From an uncultured Pseudomonadota bacterium (GTDB lineage Bacteria > Pseudomonadota > Alphaproteobacteria > RF32 > CAG-239), in assembly GCA_949300375.1 (NCBI GenBank), contig CASGEB010000014.1, positions 1 to 35,980 on the forward strand: a stretch of DNA of 35,980 bases, given 5' to 3'. The notes beneath the pieces are model-generated. The model saw nothing but the letters and a program-made list of their open reading frames with translations. It did no database searches and was not told the origin of the DNA. A program made the translations under genes and the position numbers. Numbering within the stretch: the first letter of the stretch is position 1; every line of letters begins with the position of its first letter. This document shows positions 1-8,443 of the stretch, piece after piece.

Positions 1-153
1 ATCTATTTGATCATAGGCCGTAAAGCTCGCTCCGCCTTCTTCCGCCAATACTTTCGTGATTGCTGCTGTCAATGTCGTCTTGCCGTGGTCTACGTGACCG
101 ATCGTCCCGATATTGCAGTGCGGTTTCGTCCGCTCAAACTTCTCTTTTGCCAT
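1..153 (-). CDS. tuf: Elongation factor Tu, N-terminal 51 residues (runs off left edge)
   Basis: GTPase that delivers aminoacyl-tRNA to the ribosome in the cytoplasm. The visible start reads [20 protein letters not shown], followed by the G1 loop GHVDHGKTT at about residues 19-27, which is typical of bacterial EF-Tu. The gene continues beyond base 1. Two tRNA genes (Gly, then Tyr) lie directly upstream on the same strand, the arrangement also known from tufB loci, so co-transcription from the promoter near 464-492 is likely. The ATG at 151-153 is the only start that fits the family. Identity is certain; the rest of the gene cannot be seen. Confidence 0.97.
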   Translation of the reverse strand, partial: MAKEKFERTKPHCNIGTIGHVDHGKTTLTAAITKVLAEEGGASFTAYDQID

Positions 154-210
154 CGTTATTAATCCTAAATTGTTATGTTGTTACAATAAAACTCAAGTGG
201 GGAAGAAAAA

Positions 211-284
211 TGGAGCGGGTGAGGGGAATCGAACCCCCGTCATAAGCTTGGAAGGCTTCTGCTCTACCATTGAGCTACACCCGC
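211..284 (-). tRNA. tRNA-Gly (anticodon TCC)
   Basis: The minus strand folds as a cloverleaf. Acceptor GCGGGTG pairs with CACCCGC, followed by T and an encoded CCA. The D arm starts GTAGCTC, the anticodon loop is CTTCCAA giving TCC, and the T loop is GGTTCGATTCC. It lies between tRNA-Tyr and tuf and is probably processed from a common transcript. Confidence 0.97.
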
Positions 285-321
285 TTAATCGTCCTCTCTC
301 GAGAGCAAACCAAGATTGAAA

Positions 322-407
322 TGGTGGAGGGGGAAGGATTCGAACCTTCGTAGACGAAAGTCGACGGATTTACAGTCCGTTGCATTTGACCGCTCTGCCA
401 CCCCTCC
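322..407 (-). tRNA. tRNA-Tyr (anticodon GTA)
   Basis: A long-variable-arm (class II) tRNA on the minus strand. Acceptor GGAGGGG pairs with CCCCTCC, followed by A and an encoded CCA. The anticodon loop is CTGTAAA giving GTA, and the T loop is GGTTCGAATCC. It is the first gene of the Tyr-Gly-tuf unit. Confidence 0.97.
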
Positions 408-463
408 TTAGAAACTTCCAATCCGGGGATTGAGGATTTAATCCTATAAATCATCTAACCTGC

Positions 464-492
464 AAATAATAGCATTTTTGCCATAATGTCAA
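464..492 (-). promoter_or_regulatory. Sigma70-type promoter of the tRNA-Tyr/tRNA-Gly/tuf unit
   Basis: On the minus strand, TTGACA (492-487) is followed after 17 nt by TTATTT, or after 15 nt by TATTAT (471-466). It lies about 60 nt upstream of the mature tRNA-Tyr 5' end. The -35 is a perfect match. It overlaps the divergent promoter of murQ. Confidence 0.65.
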
Positions 493-506
493 CATATTTT
501 TTATAT
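478..506 (+). promoter_or_regulatory. Candidate promoter of murQ
   Basis: TTGCCA (478-483), 17 nt, TTATAT (501-506). It is placed back to back with the tuf promoter, so the two -35 boxes are only 3 nt apart. It leaves a leader of roughly 55 nt before the murQ ATG. Confidence 0.45.
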
Positions 507-567
507 ATTTCTTAATTTATTTGGATTAAATTTTCCGCATAAACATTTTTTATCTGGAAAAAAAACT

Positions 568-1458
568 ATGCCTATCATTGAGTTAACCGAAAAAAGCAAT
601 CCGGCTTCGGCAGAAATAGATTTGCGGACGCCGTTGGAAATTGCCCGGATTATAAACGAGGAAGATAAAAAAATCGCCCTGGCGGTAGAAAAGGTATTGG
701 ATTCGGTTGCCCAAGGCATTGAAACCATAGCAAAAGCCCTTGCAAACGGCGGACGGCTTGCTTATTTCGGTGCCGGAACCAGCGGGCGCATCGGCATTCT
801 CGATGCCTCCGAAATGCCGCCGACTTTCGGCATTGACGGCAGCAAAGTCCAGGCATTTATCGCCGGCGGGGAAAAAGCGCTCAGGCAAGCGGTTGAAAAC
901 GCTGAAGACAGTAAAGAATTTGCCCTCTCGGACCTGAAAAAATTTTCTCCGCGGCCGCAAGACGTTGTGGTCGGCATCTCGGCCGGCGGCAAGCCCGTTT
1001 ATGTCCTGACCGCTCTTGCCGAAGCGCAGAAACGCGGAGCAAAGACCATTGCCGTCAGCTCCAATCCTCAGGCGGAAATCGCCCGTTATGCTGATATTTT
1101 CATCAATCCGCAGGTCGGCCCGGAAGTCATCACCGGCTCCTCAAGAATGAAATCCGGAACCGCTCAAAAAATGATTCTGAATATGCTCACGACCGGAGCA
1201 ATGATACGGCTTGGAAAAACCTACAAAAATTATATGATTGACCTGCAAATCGGCAATAGCAAACTGCATAAACGCGCCTGCCGGATAATTTCGGAAATCG
1301 CAAAAATTTCCGAGGATGAAGCTGCCGTATTTCTGACCGAAAGCCGAAACGATGTCAAAAAGGCCTGCGTTATGGCCGCCCGAAAATGTTCTCCGGACGA
1401 GGCGGAAAAACTTCTCGATCAAAACGGCGGCATTTTAAGAAAAATCATCAAAGGATAA
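568..1458 (+). CDS. murQ: N-acetylmuramic acid 6-phosphate etherase
   Basis: Cytoplasmic SIS-fold lyase that cleaves the D-lactyl ether of MurNAc-6-phosphate to give GlcNAc-6-phosphate and lactate in peptidoglycan recycling. At 296 residues it matches the family length. The SIS sugar-phosphate motif FGAGTSGRIGILDASEMPPT lies at about 67-86. The acid/base glutamates known from E. coli MurQ (Glu83, Glu114) correspond to E82 in SEMPPTFG and E113 in ENAEDS. The C-terminal helical region ends in a short basic tail. The ATG at 568 begins the conserved N-terminus but has only a weak GGA upstream. rlmB follows after 4 nt, so the two are co-transcribed. No PTS or anhMurNAc kinase gene is in view, so the source of the substrate cannot be judged here. 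Confidence 0.95.
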   Translation: MPIIELTEKSNPASAEIDLRTPLEIARIINEEDKKIALAVEKVLDSVAQGIETIAKALANGGRLAYFGAGTSGRIGILDASEMPPTFGIDGSKVQAFIAGGEKALRQAVENAEDSKEFALSDLKKFSPRPQDVVVGISAGGKPVYVLTALAEAQKRGAKTIAVSSNPQAEIARYADIFINPQVGPEVITGSSRMKSGTAQKMILNMLTTGAMIRLGKTYKNYMIDLQIGNSKLHKRACRIISEIAKISEDEAAVFLTESRNDVKKACVMAARKCSPDEAEKLLDQNGGILRKIIKG

Positions 1459-1462
1459 AATT

Positions 1463-2224
1463 ATGGCTAAAAACAAAAATTCTTCGTCTTCCGATAAAAA
1501 CACGGTGCTTTTATACGGCCGCCATCCGGTTTTTGCCGCTGTTTCCAACCCGGCGCGCCGGATTCTGAAAATATATGCGTCGGCCGAAAACGCCGCGGAA
1601 ATAAAAGCGCATTTATCGGCTTGTCAAAGAGACAATCTTCCGCTCCAGATTGTTGACCGCAAAGACATCGATAAAATGCTCCCGCGGGAGGCCGTTCACC
1701 AGGGATTTGCCTTGCAATGCAAAGAGTTGGAAAATTATTCGATTGAAGATATCTGCACGCTGGCGTCTGAAAAAAAAGACTGCCATATTCTGGCGCTTGA
1801 TCAGGTAACTGATCCGCAGAACATTGGCGCCATCATCCGTTCCTGTGTTGCTTTTGACGCGTTGGCGCTCATTATGCAGGACAAAAACGCCCCGGCCGAA
1901 ACCGGAGCCATGGCCAAAGCCTCCGCCGGTATGATAGAACTGCTGCCGGTTTGCCGCGTTACGAACCTGTCAAGGGCTTTAAACCGCTTAAAGCAAGACG
2001 GTTTTTGGATTCTCGGTATGGACGGCTATGCCCAAACAACCATTGACCAAATCAACAAATCGGGAAAAACCGTCATTGTTATGGGGTCGGAAGGAAAAGG
2101 CATGCGGCGGCTGGTAGAAGAAAACTGCGACGCCTCCGTAAAGCTGCCGATCTCTCCCAAAGTCGAAAGCCTGAATGTCTCAACCGCTGCGGCAATTGCC
2201 CTTTATGAAATCAACCGGCGCTAA
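1463..2224 (+). CDS. rlmB: 23S rRNA 2'-O-methyltransferase, RlmB/TrmH (SpoU) family
   Basis: SAM-dependent ribose methyltransferase, most likely acting on 23S rRNA G2251 (E. coli numbering). At 253 residues it has the family length. The N-terminal substrate-binding domain opens with VLLYGRHPVFAAV (about 15-27). The SpoU knot motifs are LDQVTDPQNIGAIIRSC (112-128), VMGSEGKGMRRLV (206-218) and LNVSTAAAIALYE (237-249); N120, R126 and the final asparagine are the usual catalytic and SAM-binding positions. The ATG sits 4 nt after the murQ stop with AAAGGA upstream. The assignment to RlmB rather than another TrmH paralogue rests on the L30e-like N-terminus and the motif spelling, and is good but not absolute. 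Confidence 0.9.
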   Translation: MAKNKNSSSSDKNTVLLYGRHPVFAAVSNPARRILKIYASAENAAEIKAHLSACQRDNLPLQIVDRKDIDKMLPREAVHQGFALQCKELENYSIEDICTLASEKKDCHILALDQVTDPQNIGAIIRSCVAFDALALIMQDKNAPAETGAMAKASAGMIELLPVCRVTNLSRALNRLKQDGFWILGMDGYAQTTIDQINKSGKTVIVMGSEGKGMRRLVEENCDASVKLPISPKVESLNVSTAAAIALYEINRR

Positions 2225-2280
2225 ACTCCGGATTGATTCACCATATTTTTAACTTTTGCCGATACAATCAACGGAGTTTA
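2222..2280. other. Long imperfect inverted repeat spanning the rlmB stop
   Basis: TAAACTCCG (2222-2230) plus TTGATT (2233-2238) pair with AATCAA (2266-2271) plus CGGAGTTTA (2272-2280). This gives 15 bp with a 2-nt bulge and a 27-nt loop. The rlmB stop codon is inside the left arm. No U-tract follows, and the ABC gene's ribosome site begins a few bases after the right arm, so it looks more like an RNA-processing or translation-control hairpin than an intrinsic terminator. Confidence 0.45.
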
Positions 2281-2295
2281 GTGAAAGGGAAAAAT

Positions 2296-3027
2296 ATGGC
2301 CGCAACGATTGAGGTAAAAAAACTTAACAAAAATTTTGATGCCCTGCAGGCTGTCCGCGACATCAGTTTCAGCACGCAAAAAGGTGAGATTATCGCGCTC
2401 CTCGGCCCGAATGGTGCAGGAAAATCGACTTTGATGAATATGATTACCGGATATCTGGCGCCCTCTTCCGGAGAAATCTTCGTTCTGGGCAAAAACATCC
2501 GGGACTATCCGCTGGAAACCAAAAGCAACATCGGATTCCTGTCGGAAGGCTCCCCTTTGTATGCGGATATGACCGTCAGCGCCTTTTTGAACTATATGGC
2601 CGAACTCCGAGGTTTTTCTGGCAGCCGGAAACAAGAACGTCTGAACAAAGTTTATAAAACCGCCAATATTGAAAACGTCTTGTCCCAGCGCATAGAAACC
2701 TTGTCTAAAGGCTATCTCCGGCGTGTTGGATTCGCCCAAAGTATTATTTCAGACCCCGAGATTCTGCTTCTGGATGAGCCGACAGACGGACTCGACCCCA
2801 ATCAGAAAGAACACATCCGCAGCCTGATAAAACAAATGGGCAAAAACAAAACCATCATTATTTCAACCCATCTGCTGGACGAAGCCGAAAACATCAGCAC
2901 CCGGATTATCCTGATAGACAAAGGAACGATTATGGCTGACGGCAGCTTGTCGGAAATATTAAAGCAAACACATTCGCCCAATTTGGAAAATGCCTTTAAG
3001 AAACTTACCTCTTTGGAGAACAATTAA
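2296..3027 (+). CDS. ABC transporter ATP-binding protein (GldA-like)
   Basis: A 243-residue nucleotide-binding subunit. Walker A is GPNGAGKST (37-45). The signature loop is LSKGYLRRVG, the variant common in GldA and related ABC-2 systems. Walker B is ILLLDEPTDGLDP and the switch histidine is in STHLLDEAE. It should power the membrane protein that begins at its stop codon (ATG overlapping TAA by one base), so the two form one complex. The start MAATIEVKK is preferred over an ATG 63 nt upstream because GAAAGGG lies before it and the extension has no homologous character. The family exports substrates or supports gliding or envelope functions in other bacteria; the cargo here is unknown. Confidence 0.9.
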   Translation: MAATIEVKKLNKNFDALQAVRDISFSTQKGEIIALLGPNGAGKSTLMNMITGYLAPSSGEIFVLGKNIRDYPLETKSNIGFLSEGSPLYADMTVSAFLNYMAELRGFSGSRKQERLNKVYKTANIENVLSQRIETLSKGYLRRVGFAQSIISDPEILLLDEPTDGLDPNQKEHIRSLIKQMGKNKTIIISTHLLDEAENISTRIILIDKGTIMADGSLSEILKQTHSPNLENAFKKLTSLENN

Positions 3028-6000
3028 TGAAAAATACCGTTATCATCGCTAAAAACGAGTTCAAACGCTATTTTACCTCGCCGCTGGCCTATGTATATCT
3101 GATAGCTTTTCTGATTCTTAACGGTTCTTTCGCCATCTATTTCGGACACTTCTTTGAACGCGGCCGGGCCGACCTGCTGCCGATGTTCGGCTTTCAGCCT
3201 TGGCTGTATCTGCTGTTCATTCCCGGGATTTCAATGCGGCTCTGGGCTGAAGAATTCAAAAGCAAAAGCATCGTCCAGATTATGACCATGCCTGTTACAA
3301 CCACATCTCTGGTCTGGGGAAAATTTCTGGCCTCCTGGCTGTTCTGCGCAATCGCATTGATTCTGACTTTTCCTTTCTGGTTAACGGTTAACTTTCTCGG
3401 ACAACCGGACAACGGCGTCATTTTGCTCAGCTATTTCGGCAGCCTCACGCTGGCCGGCTGTATGCTTGCCATTTCCCAGACTATGTCGTCGCTGACCAAA
3501 AACCAGGTGATTGCTCTGGTCTTGTCCGTTATCGCCAACCTGCTCTTTTTCCTGAGTTCTCTGGAATATGTCCTCAGCCTGTTCCGCTTGTTTCTGCCTC
3601 TGTCTATTGTTGATATGATCGCCTCTTTCAGCTTCATCACCCATTTTCAGGCCATTGCTCAGGGATTGTTGGAACTGCGCGACGTCATATTCTACGCGTC
3701 TATCATTTTATTGTTTAACTTCACGACGGAAATCATCGTCAGCTTTAAAACCTCCGGCACTTCAACACTGGTGCGTTCCGGCCGCCGCCTGCATTATATT
3801 TTGCTGTTCTGCGCCCTGTTGCTTGGCTTTATCGGCCTAAACCTGCTTGCCAACAACCATCTGCGCGGCATTCGTTTTGACCTGACCGAGGAACACAATT
3901 TCACTTTAACGCCGGCAACCCGGAAAATTTTGCAAGACCTGCCTTCTCCGGTAACGGCTAAAATATTCTATTCCAAAATCTTAAGCGAGCGTAATCCTGA
4001 TTTCCGCGGTTATTTCGACCGGGTTCGCCTGCTGCTTCAGCAATATGAAAACATCTCCGAAGGCAAATTTACCTATCAGATAAATTACGTTGAGCCGCTG
4101 GATGAATCTGAAGATTACGCCATTGCCAGCGGCTTACACAGCCTCCCCGTTATCGACCAGTCGCAGGCAGCTTTTTTCGGCATTGTTTTTACAGACAGTC
4201 TGGACAATAAAAAAATTATCCCGTTTTTGCCGCTGGAACGCCAGAGCTACATAGAGCAGGACATAACCGAGGCTGTTTATGCCATCAACAACAACCGCCC
4301 GCTGCTGGGAATACTGTCATACCTTCCGGTAAACAGCGAAAGCATCAACAACATTGTTACGCCCCGCTGGGAGCTTTTGAACCGTTTGGACAATTTTTAC
4401 AATATACGGATGATAAACCGGCCGGAAGACATAACCCAAGACTTCAAAGCCATAATGATTATCCATCCGAAACATCCGTCCGAAGCGATGGTCAAAGCCT
4501 TGCAAAATTACAGTTATCAGGGCGGAAAGATTCTGCTTTTCGTCGACATTGCCTCCGAGGCGTTAAACAATCTGGCACCGGTTGATTCCAGACCGGAAGC
4601 GTCTGATTTAAATGGATTGGATAAAATCTGGGGATTCCATTATTATCCTGACGTTGCCGCCACCGATCTGGAAAATTCCTTGTTGGTCAACGCTTCCGGT
4701 ACCACCACGCGAACAGTCAGTTTCACCCAGGATATTGTTCAGTTTTTGCTGAAGGAAAATAACTTCAACCCGTCTTTTTCAGGATTATCCCGGCTCAAAC
4801 AGCTGCTGTTTTCTTCCGCTACCGTTATTGAACCGGATAAAAATCAACACATCAATTTTGTACCGTTGATTTCCCTGAGCCGAAATTCGGCCTTAATCCC
4901 GGCCGAACTGATTCGCCGCGGCGCCAATCCGGCCGACCTGCTCCGCCGGTTTAAAGCCGACGGCTATACCAAATATATCGCGGCCCGCATTACCAGCACC
5001 AATCTGAGCAAGGCCTTTGATCTGATTGTTGTCGGCGACACGGACTTTCTGTATGATTCTTATTGGGGAAAAAACATCTTCGTCGGCGATAAACAATATT
5101 TCATCCCGCTGTTGGACAACGCCAACTTTGTGCTGAACAGTCTGGACTTGCTGACCGGAAACGCCGAACTCCTGAGTTTGAGGGGACAAACGGAAAAACT
5201 CCGTCCGTTTACCGGCGTGGAACACATCCGTAAAGCCGGGCTGCGCGAAGCCAAAATCAAAGAAAATGAAATTATGGACAATATAGACTTTGCCAAAACC
5301 GGCATTCAGGAAATATGGAATAAAAAAACCTTCGAACAGCGGGAGAATTTCACGCCGGACGAACTGGCGCTCATCGCCGGCATCCGCAAAAAGCTAAATT
5401 CGCTTCGCCAAGATTTGCAAAAAGTCCGGGAAGAAAGCCGTTTTCAAATCCAAAAAATTGATTTTGCCGTCAAGTTTGTTAACATCTATGCCCTGCCGCT
5501 GCTTTTTGCCCTGGCGCTTTTGCTGTTTCAACTGAAACGGCGGAAGTTTCCTCATGCCCGCTCAACAGAAAAGTTAAAACGCCGCCCGGCCGCCATTATG
5601 GCTGTATCGCTGCTGCTTTTGGCCGCCGGTCTGGCGTCAAGCCGCTTTGTCCGGCTGGACAGCTCCGAGGACCTGATTGAAAAACCGCTTTTTGACAAGC
5701 TTCCGCAACAAATAAACAATGTTTCCGAAATTTCGCTGGCCACCACCCGCGGCGATCTGGCTTTTGCCAAAGAAAACGGTATATGGACACTAAAAGGGCA
5801 GCCGCATTTTATGGTTTTGCAGGATCGTATCCGCAGCTTTTTAAGCGCTTTGCTTGAAGCCCGTTATTTTGAAAAGAAATCAGATAAAGTCGAGCATCTT
5901 GCCCATTTCGGGTTGCAAGACCTGACCGACCCGGCTTCGCCCAAAACCGAAGTCGTATTAAAAGATTCAAACGGCCGGCAGCTCGTCCGTTTTGACATCG

Positions 6001-6479
6001 GACGCTACGACATAGACATCGGCCGGGGCTCCCGCGCAGCCTATGTCAAATTTCCGCCCAAATTCCAGGTCTGGAGTGCAGCCGCCGACTTCATCGACCT
6101 TTCTCCCGATTTTGCCGATTGGACGTTCAGTACCTTATGGAACCTGCGTCTCGGACGCTTAATCAGCTTTGATTCGGTTACGGATTCTTACCGCATCAGT
6201 CTGCTTGCCCGGGCAATGCTGAACACCCGGCTGTCCAATGCACAAACATCCGTCCCCGGCGCCCGGGAACTTTTCTCATTCCGGCTGCTGGCCGAAAATA
6301 ACCAGAATATCAGCTACAAATTCTTCCAAAGCGGCGGTAAATATTTTGTAAAAATAGAATACGCCGGCATTCCGAATGAAAAGACCTTGCAGCTTTATGA
6401 AAAATATACTAAAGACGTTTACTATGAGATAAACAAAAAAGATTTGGAGAATATCAGAAATGTCATCACAGCTCACTAA
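3027..6479 (+). CDS. GldF/GldG-like ABC permease fused to an auxiliary domain and a DUF4340-like domain
   Basis: A 1150-residue inner-membrane protein that appears to join three usually separate parts. Residues 1-245 form an ABC-2 permease with about six membrane segments (opening MKNTVIIAKNEFKRYFTSPL). A segment at about 255-275 leads into a large periplasmic GldG-like auxiliary region (about 285-790) containing LTPATRKILQDLPSPVTAKI. A short coiled-coil-like stretch (about 755-810) and a membrane segment (about 813-837) follow. A further membrane segment (about 855-875) opens a C-terminal DUF4340-like region (about 895-1150) with repeated beta motifs such as WTLKGQPHFMV. The ATG overlaps the stop of the ATPase gene, indicating translational coupling. 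GldFG fusions are common; inclusion of the DUF4340 part in the same chain is less usual. The substrate is unknown. Confidence 0.85.
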   Translation: MKNTVIIAKNEFKRYFTSPLAYVYLIAFLILNGSFAIYFGHFFERGRADLLPMFGFQPWLYLLFIPGISMRLWAEEFKSKSIVQIMTMPVTTTSLVWGKFLASWLFCAIALILTFPFWLTVNFLGQPDNGVILLSYFGSLTLAGCMLAISQTMSSLTKNQVIALVLSVIANLLFFLSSLEYVLSLFRLFLPLSIVDMIASFSFITHFQAIAQGLLELRDVIFYASIILLFNFTTEIIVSFKTSGTSTLVRSGRRLHYILLFCALLLGFIGLNLLANNHLRGIRFDLTEEHNFTLTPATRKILQDLPSPVTAKIFYSKILSERNPDFRGYFDRVRLLLQQYENISEGKFTYQINYVEPLDESEDYAIASGLHSLPVIDQSQAAFFGIVFTDSLDNKKIIPFLPLERQSYIEQDITEAVYAINNNRPLLGILSYLPVNSESINNIVTPRWELLNRLDNFYNIRMINRPEDITQDFKAIMIIHPKHPSEAMVKALQNYSYQGGKILLFVDIASEALNNLAPVDSRPEASDLNGLDKIWGFHYYPDVAATDLENSLLVNASGTTTRTVSFTQDIVQFLLKENNFNPSFSGLSRLKQLLFSSATVIEPDKNQHINFVPLISLSRNSALIPAELIRRGANPADLLRRFKADGYTKYIAARITSTNLSKAFDLIVVGDTDFLYDSYWGKNIFVGDKQYFIPLLDNANFVLNSLDLLTGNAELLSLRGQTEKLRPFTGVEHIRKAGLREAKIKENEIMDNIDFAKTGIQEIWNKKTFEQRENFTPDELALIAGIRKKLNSLRQDLQKVREESRFQIQKIDFAVKFVNIYALPLLFALALLLFQLKRRKFPHARSTEKLKRRPAAIMAVSLLLLAAGLASSRFVRLDSSEDLIEKPLFDKLPQQINNVSEISLATTRGDLAFAKENGIWTLKGQPHFMVLQDRIRSFLSALLEARYFEKKSDKVEHLAHFGLQDLTDPASPKTEVVLKDSNGRQLVRFDIGRYDIDIGRGSRAAYVKFPPKFQVWSAAADFIDLSPDFADWTFSTLWNLRLGRLISFDSVTDSYRISLLARAMLNTRLSNAQTSVPGARELFSFRLLAENNQNISYKFFQSGGKYFVKIEYAGIPNEKTLQLYEKYTKDVYYEINKKDLENIRNVITAH

Positions 6480-7407
6480 AGCTCAGAGCGACCGTTTGAA
6501 AAATCTGGCTGCCTGCACCAGCATATCGGTTGCCGTTATCTTGTGTCTGCTAAAAATCTTTGGTGCTTTTGTTACCGATTCCCTGGCTGTCCTGTCATCA
6601 ATGGTCGACAGCCTGTCTGACATTTTTGCATCTCTGATTACATTAATTGCCGTACGCTATTCCGCCAAGCCGGCCAGTGTTACCCACCGTTACGGATATG
6701 GAAAAGCCGAAGCGCTGAGTTCTCTGACCCAGGCCGCTTTCATAGCCGGCTCCGGTCTTTTCGTCATCTATGACGGCTTTAGCCGTTTTGTCTCGCCGCG
6801 GCAGATTGCCGACACCGGCATCGGTTTAATCATTATGATTATCAGTATGCTTGCCACGCTTGCCTTAATCACCTTCCAAAGACACGTCGCAAAGATAACC
6901 AAATCTCAGGCAATTTTGGCCGACAGCGCCCACTATGTTGTTGACCTGCTCACCAACGGTTCAATCATCCTCAGTTTGATTGTCGTCCAATTTTTTGACT
7001 TCATCTGGTTTGATACCCTCACGGCCGTAATTATTGCCGCCTATCTGCTGTTTAACGCTTATGACCTGGCCAGACAGGCCGCTGCCCAGCTGCTGGATAA
7101 AGAATTGGATGAAAACATCCGCTCGGAAATCATAAAATGCGCAAAATCCTTTGATTTTATCCAAGGCATCCACGATTTCCGCAGCCGCGACCTCGGCGGA
7201 ACATATTTGTTTGAATTTCACCTTGAACTTGACGGCAGCTTATCGCTTTACCAGGCTCATCACTATTGCAGCATGGTAGAAGAAAAAATCCTGAGCAAAT
7301 ACCCCGACGCCCAAATCATCGTCCATCAGGATCCGGCCGGCATCAAAGAAGAACGCCTGGACAACAAAATTACCCGCAACAAAAAGAAAGGAAAACAAAA
7401 TGCTTAA
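6460..7407 (+). CDS. Cation diffusion facilitator, FieF-like Zn2+/Fe2+ exporter
   Basis: A 315-residue proton-coupled metal exporter of the inner membrane with six predicted membrane segments and a cytosolic C-terminal ferredoxin-like domain (about 215-295). The metal site of E. coli FieF (D45, D49, H153, D157) is matched in spacing by D50, D54, H158 and D162 (MVDSLSD and ADSAHYVVD). HRYGYGKAE corresponds to the conserved loop after TM2. The start overlaps the previous gene by 20 nt and has GGAGA ten bases upstream. The tail is lysine-rich (NKITRNKKKGK). Metal choice among zinc, iron, cadmium and manganese cannot be settled by sequence alone. Confidence 0.92.
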   Translation: MSSQLTKAQSDRLKNLAACTSISVAVILCLLKIFGAFVTDSLAVLSSMVDSLSDIFASLITLIAVRYSAKPASVTHRYGYGKAEALSSLTQAAFIAGSGLFVIYDGFSRFVSPRQIADTGIGLIIMIISMLATLALITFQRHVAKITKSQAILADSAHYVVDLLTNGSIILSLIVVQFFDFIWFDTLTAVIIAAYLLFNAYDLARQAAAQLLDKELDENIRSEIIKCAKSFDFIQGIHDFRSRDLGGTYLFEFHLELDGSLSLYQAHHYCSMVEEKILSKYPDAQIIVHQDPAGIKEERLDNKITRNKKKGKQNA

Positions 7408-7987
7408 AATTTTGTCATTTTTATCCGCCCTTTTAATAAGTTTTTCTGCCGCCGCGCAGGAAACCAAACTTCCGGCGCCGCAAACCGAAGGCGGAATGCC
7501 TTTGATGCAGGCTGTTGCCGCCCGCAAAACAACGCGTGAATTTTCTTCCCGGGCAATTGCCCCCCAGACTTTGAGCGAAATTCTCTGGACGGCCTGGGGC
7601 ATTACGCACGACGGCAAGCACAGCATACCGACATCGCAAAACAAACAAAACCTGAAAGTTTATGTTTTGCAGGCTGACGGCATCTGGCTTTATAATCCGG
7701 AAAAAAACAGCCTCCAAAACATCAGCCGGAAAGACATCCGCAGCATCCTTAACACACAGGAATTCGTAAAGAATGCGCCGCTGCACCTGGTTTTTGTCGG
7801 CAGCGACAAAAAGAACTCCCCGATGCACGCCGGTTCCGCCTATCAGAATGTCGGTCTTTACTGCGCTTCCAAAGGACTCAACAACGTTGTCCGCGGATAT
7901 TTTGACCATGCCGCGCTCGGCAAAGAACTCAATCTGCAGGAACCGGAAGAAGTCATTGTAACGCAGGCAATCGGCTGGAGCAAATAA
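7400..7987 (+). CDS. Exported nitroreductase-like (SagB-type) flavoprotein
   Basis: A 195-residue protein with a Sec signal peptide (MLKILSFLSALLISFSAAAQ, likely cut after AAA or AAQ). A compact nitroreductase fold follows: the FMN phosphate-binding start AARKTTREFSSRAI (about 35-48), a central LSEILWTAWGITHDG, and the C-terminal ending EVIVTQAIGWSK. The family reduces nitro groups, quinones or enones, or oxidises thiazoline rings, using FMN. An exported form is notable because FMN would have to be loaded outside or the protein exported folded. The start overlaps the CDF gene by 8 nt, and AAAGGA lies upstream. Residues near 140-160 (SAYQNVGLYCASKGL) match the family helix that closes the flavin site. 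Confidence 0.8.
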   Translation: MLKILSFLSALLISFSAAAQETKLPAPQTEGGMPLMQAVAARKTTREFSSRAIAPQTLSEILWTAWGITHDGKHSIPTSQNKQNLKVYVLQADGIWLYNPEKNSLQNISRKDIRSILNTQEFVKNAPLHLVFVGSDKKNSPMHAGSAYQNVGLYCASKGLNNVVRGYFDHAALGKELNLQEPEEVIVTQAIGWSK

Positions 7988-8442
7988 TGAGACGGATTTT
8001 GCTTCTGCTCCTGTTTCTGCTGTATAGCCCGCAGACACAGGCGGAATGTAAAAAATTTGCTCACGATTTGAACGGAAGGTTAATATCCGTCCGCTGCGGC
8101 AGTTCCAATCCCGCATTTGCCTGTCCGCCGCTCAGAGCCTGGGACGGTCGTAACTGCGTCAAAATTCCGATTGTGGAAAGATGTAAAAAATTCGGCGGGA
8201 AATGGATTAACGCGCAGTTCATATATAACAAGACTCAAAGCATTTTTCTTGATATCTGCCAATGCCCGGACGGCAAAGTCTGGAACGGCATAAGCTGCAC
8301 AGCCGTCAAACCGGGCAATGTCTGCAAGTCTTATGATGCAGACTGTACGCCCGTCCATATCCGCTTGCTGCAGCCCCAAAAACATAAGCTGCCGATTATC
8401 AGCTGTGAACAATTTCCTAAATGCTCTGAAAAAGGAGAATAA
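7987..8442 (+). CDS. Secreted cysteine-rich protein of unknown function
   Basis: 151 residues; not recognised. A Sec signal peptide (MRRILLLLLFLLYSPQTQA) is followed by a mature chain with ten cysteines. They occur in two similar units: CPPLRAWDGRNCVKI and CQCPDGKVWNGISCTAV. Both have the form CP.(8)-DG-(R/K)..C, so the protein seems to contain a duplicated small disulfide-bonded module. The start overlaps the preceding stop (TAATG), so it is translationally coupled to the nitroreductase-like gene. The next gene follows after 1 nt. An envelope or periplasmic structural role is plausible, but no function can be stated. Confidence 0.7.
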   Translation: MRRILLLLLFLLYSPQTQAECKKFAHDLNGRLISVRCGSSNPAFACPPLRAWDGRNCVKIPIVERCKKFGGKWINAQFIYNKTQSIFLDICQCPDGKVWNGISCTAVKPGNVCKSYDADCTPVHIRLLQPQKHKLPIISCEQFPKCSEKGE

Positions 8443-8443
8443 C

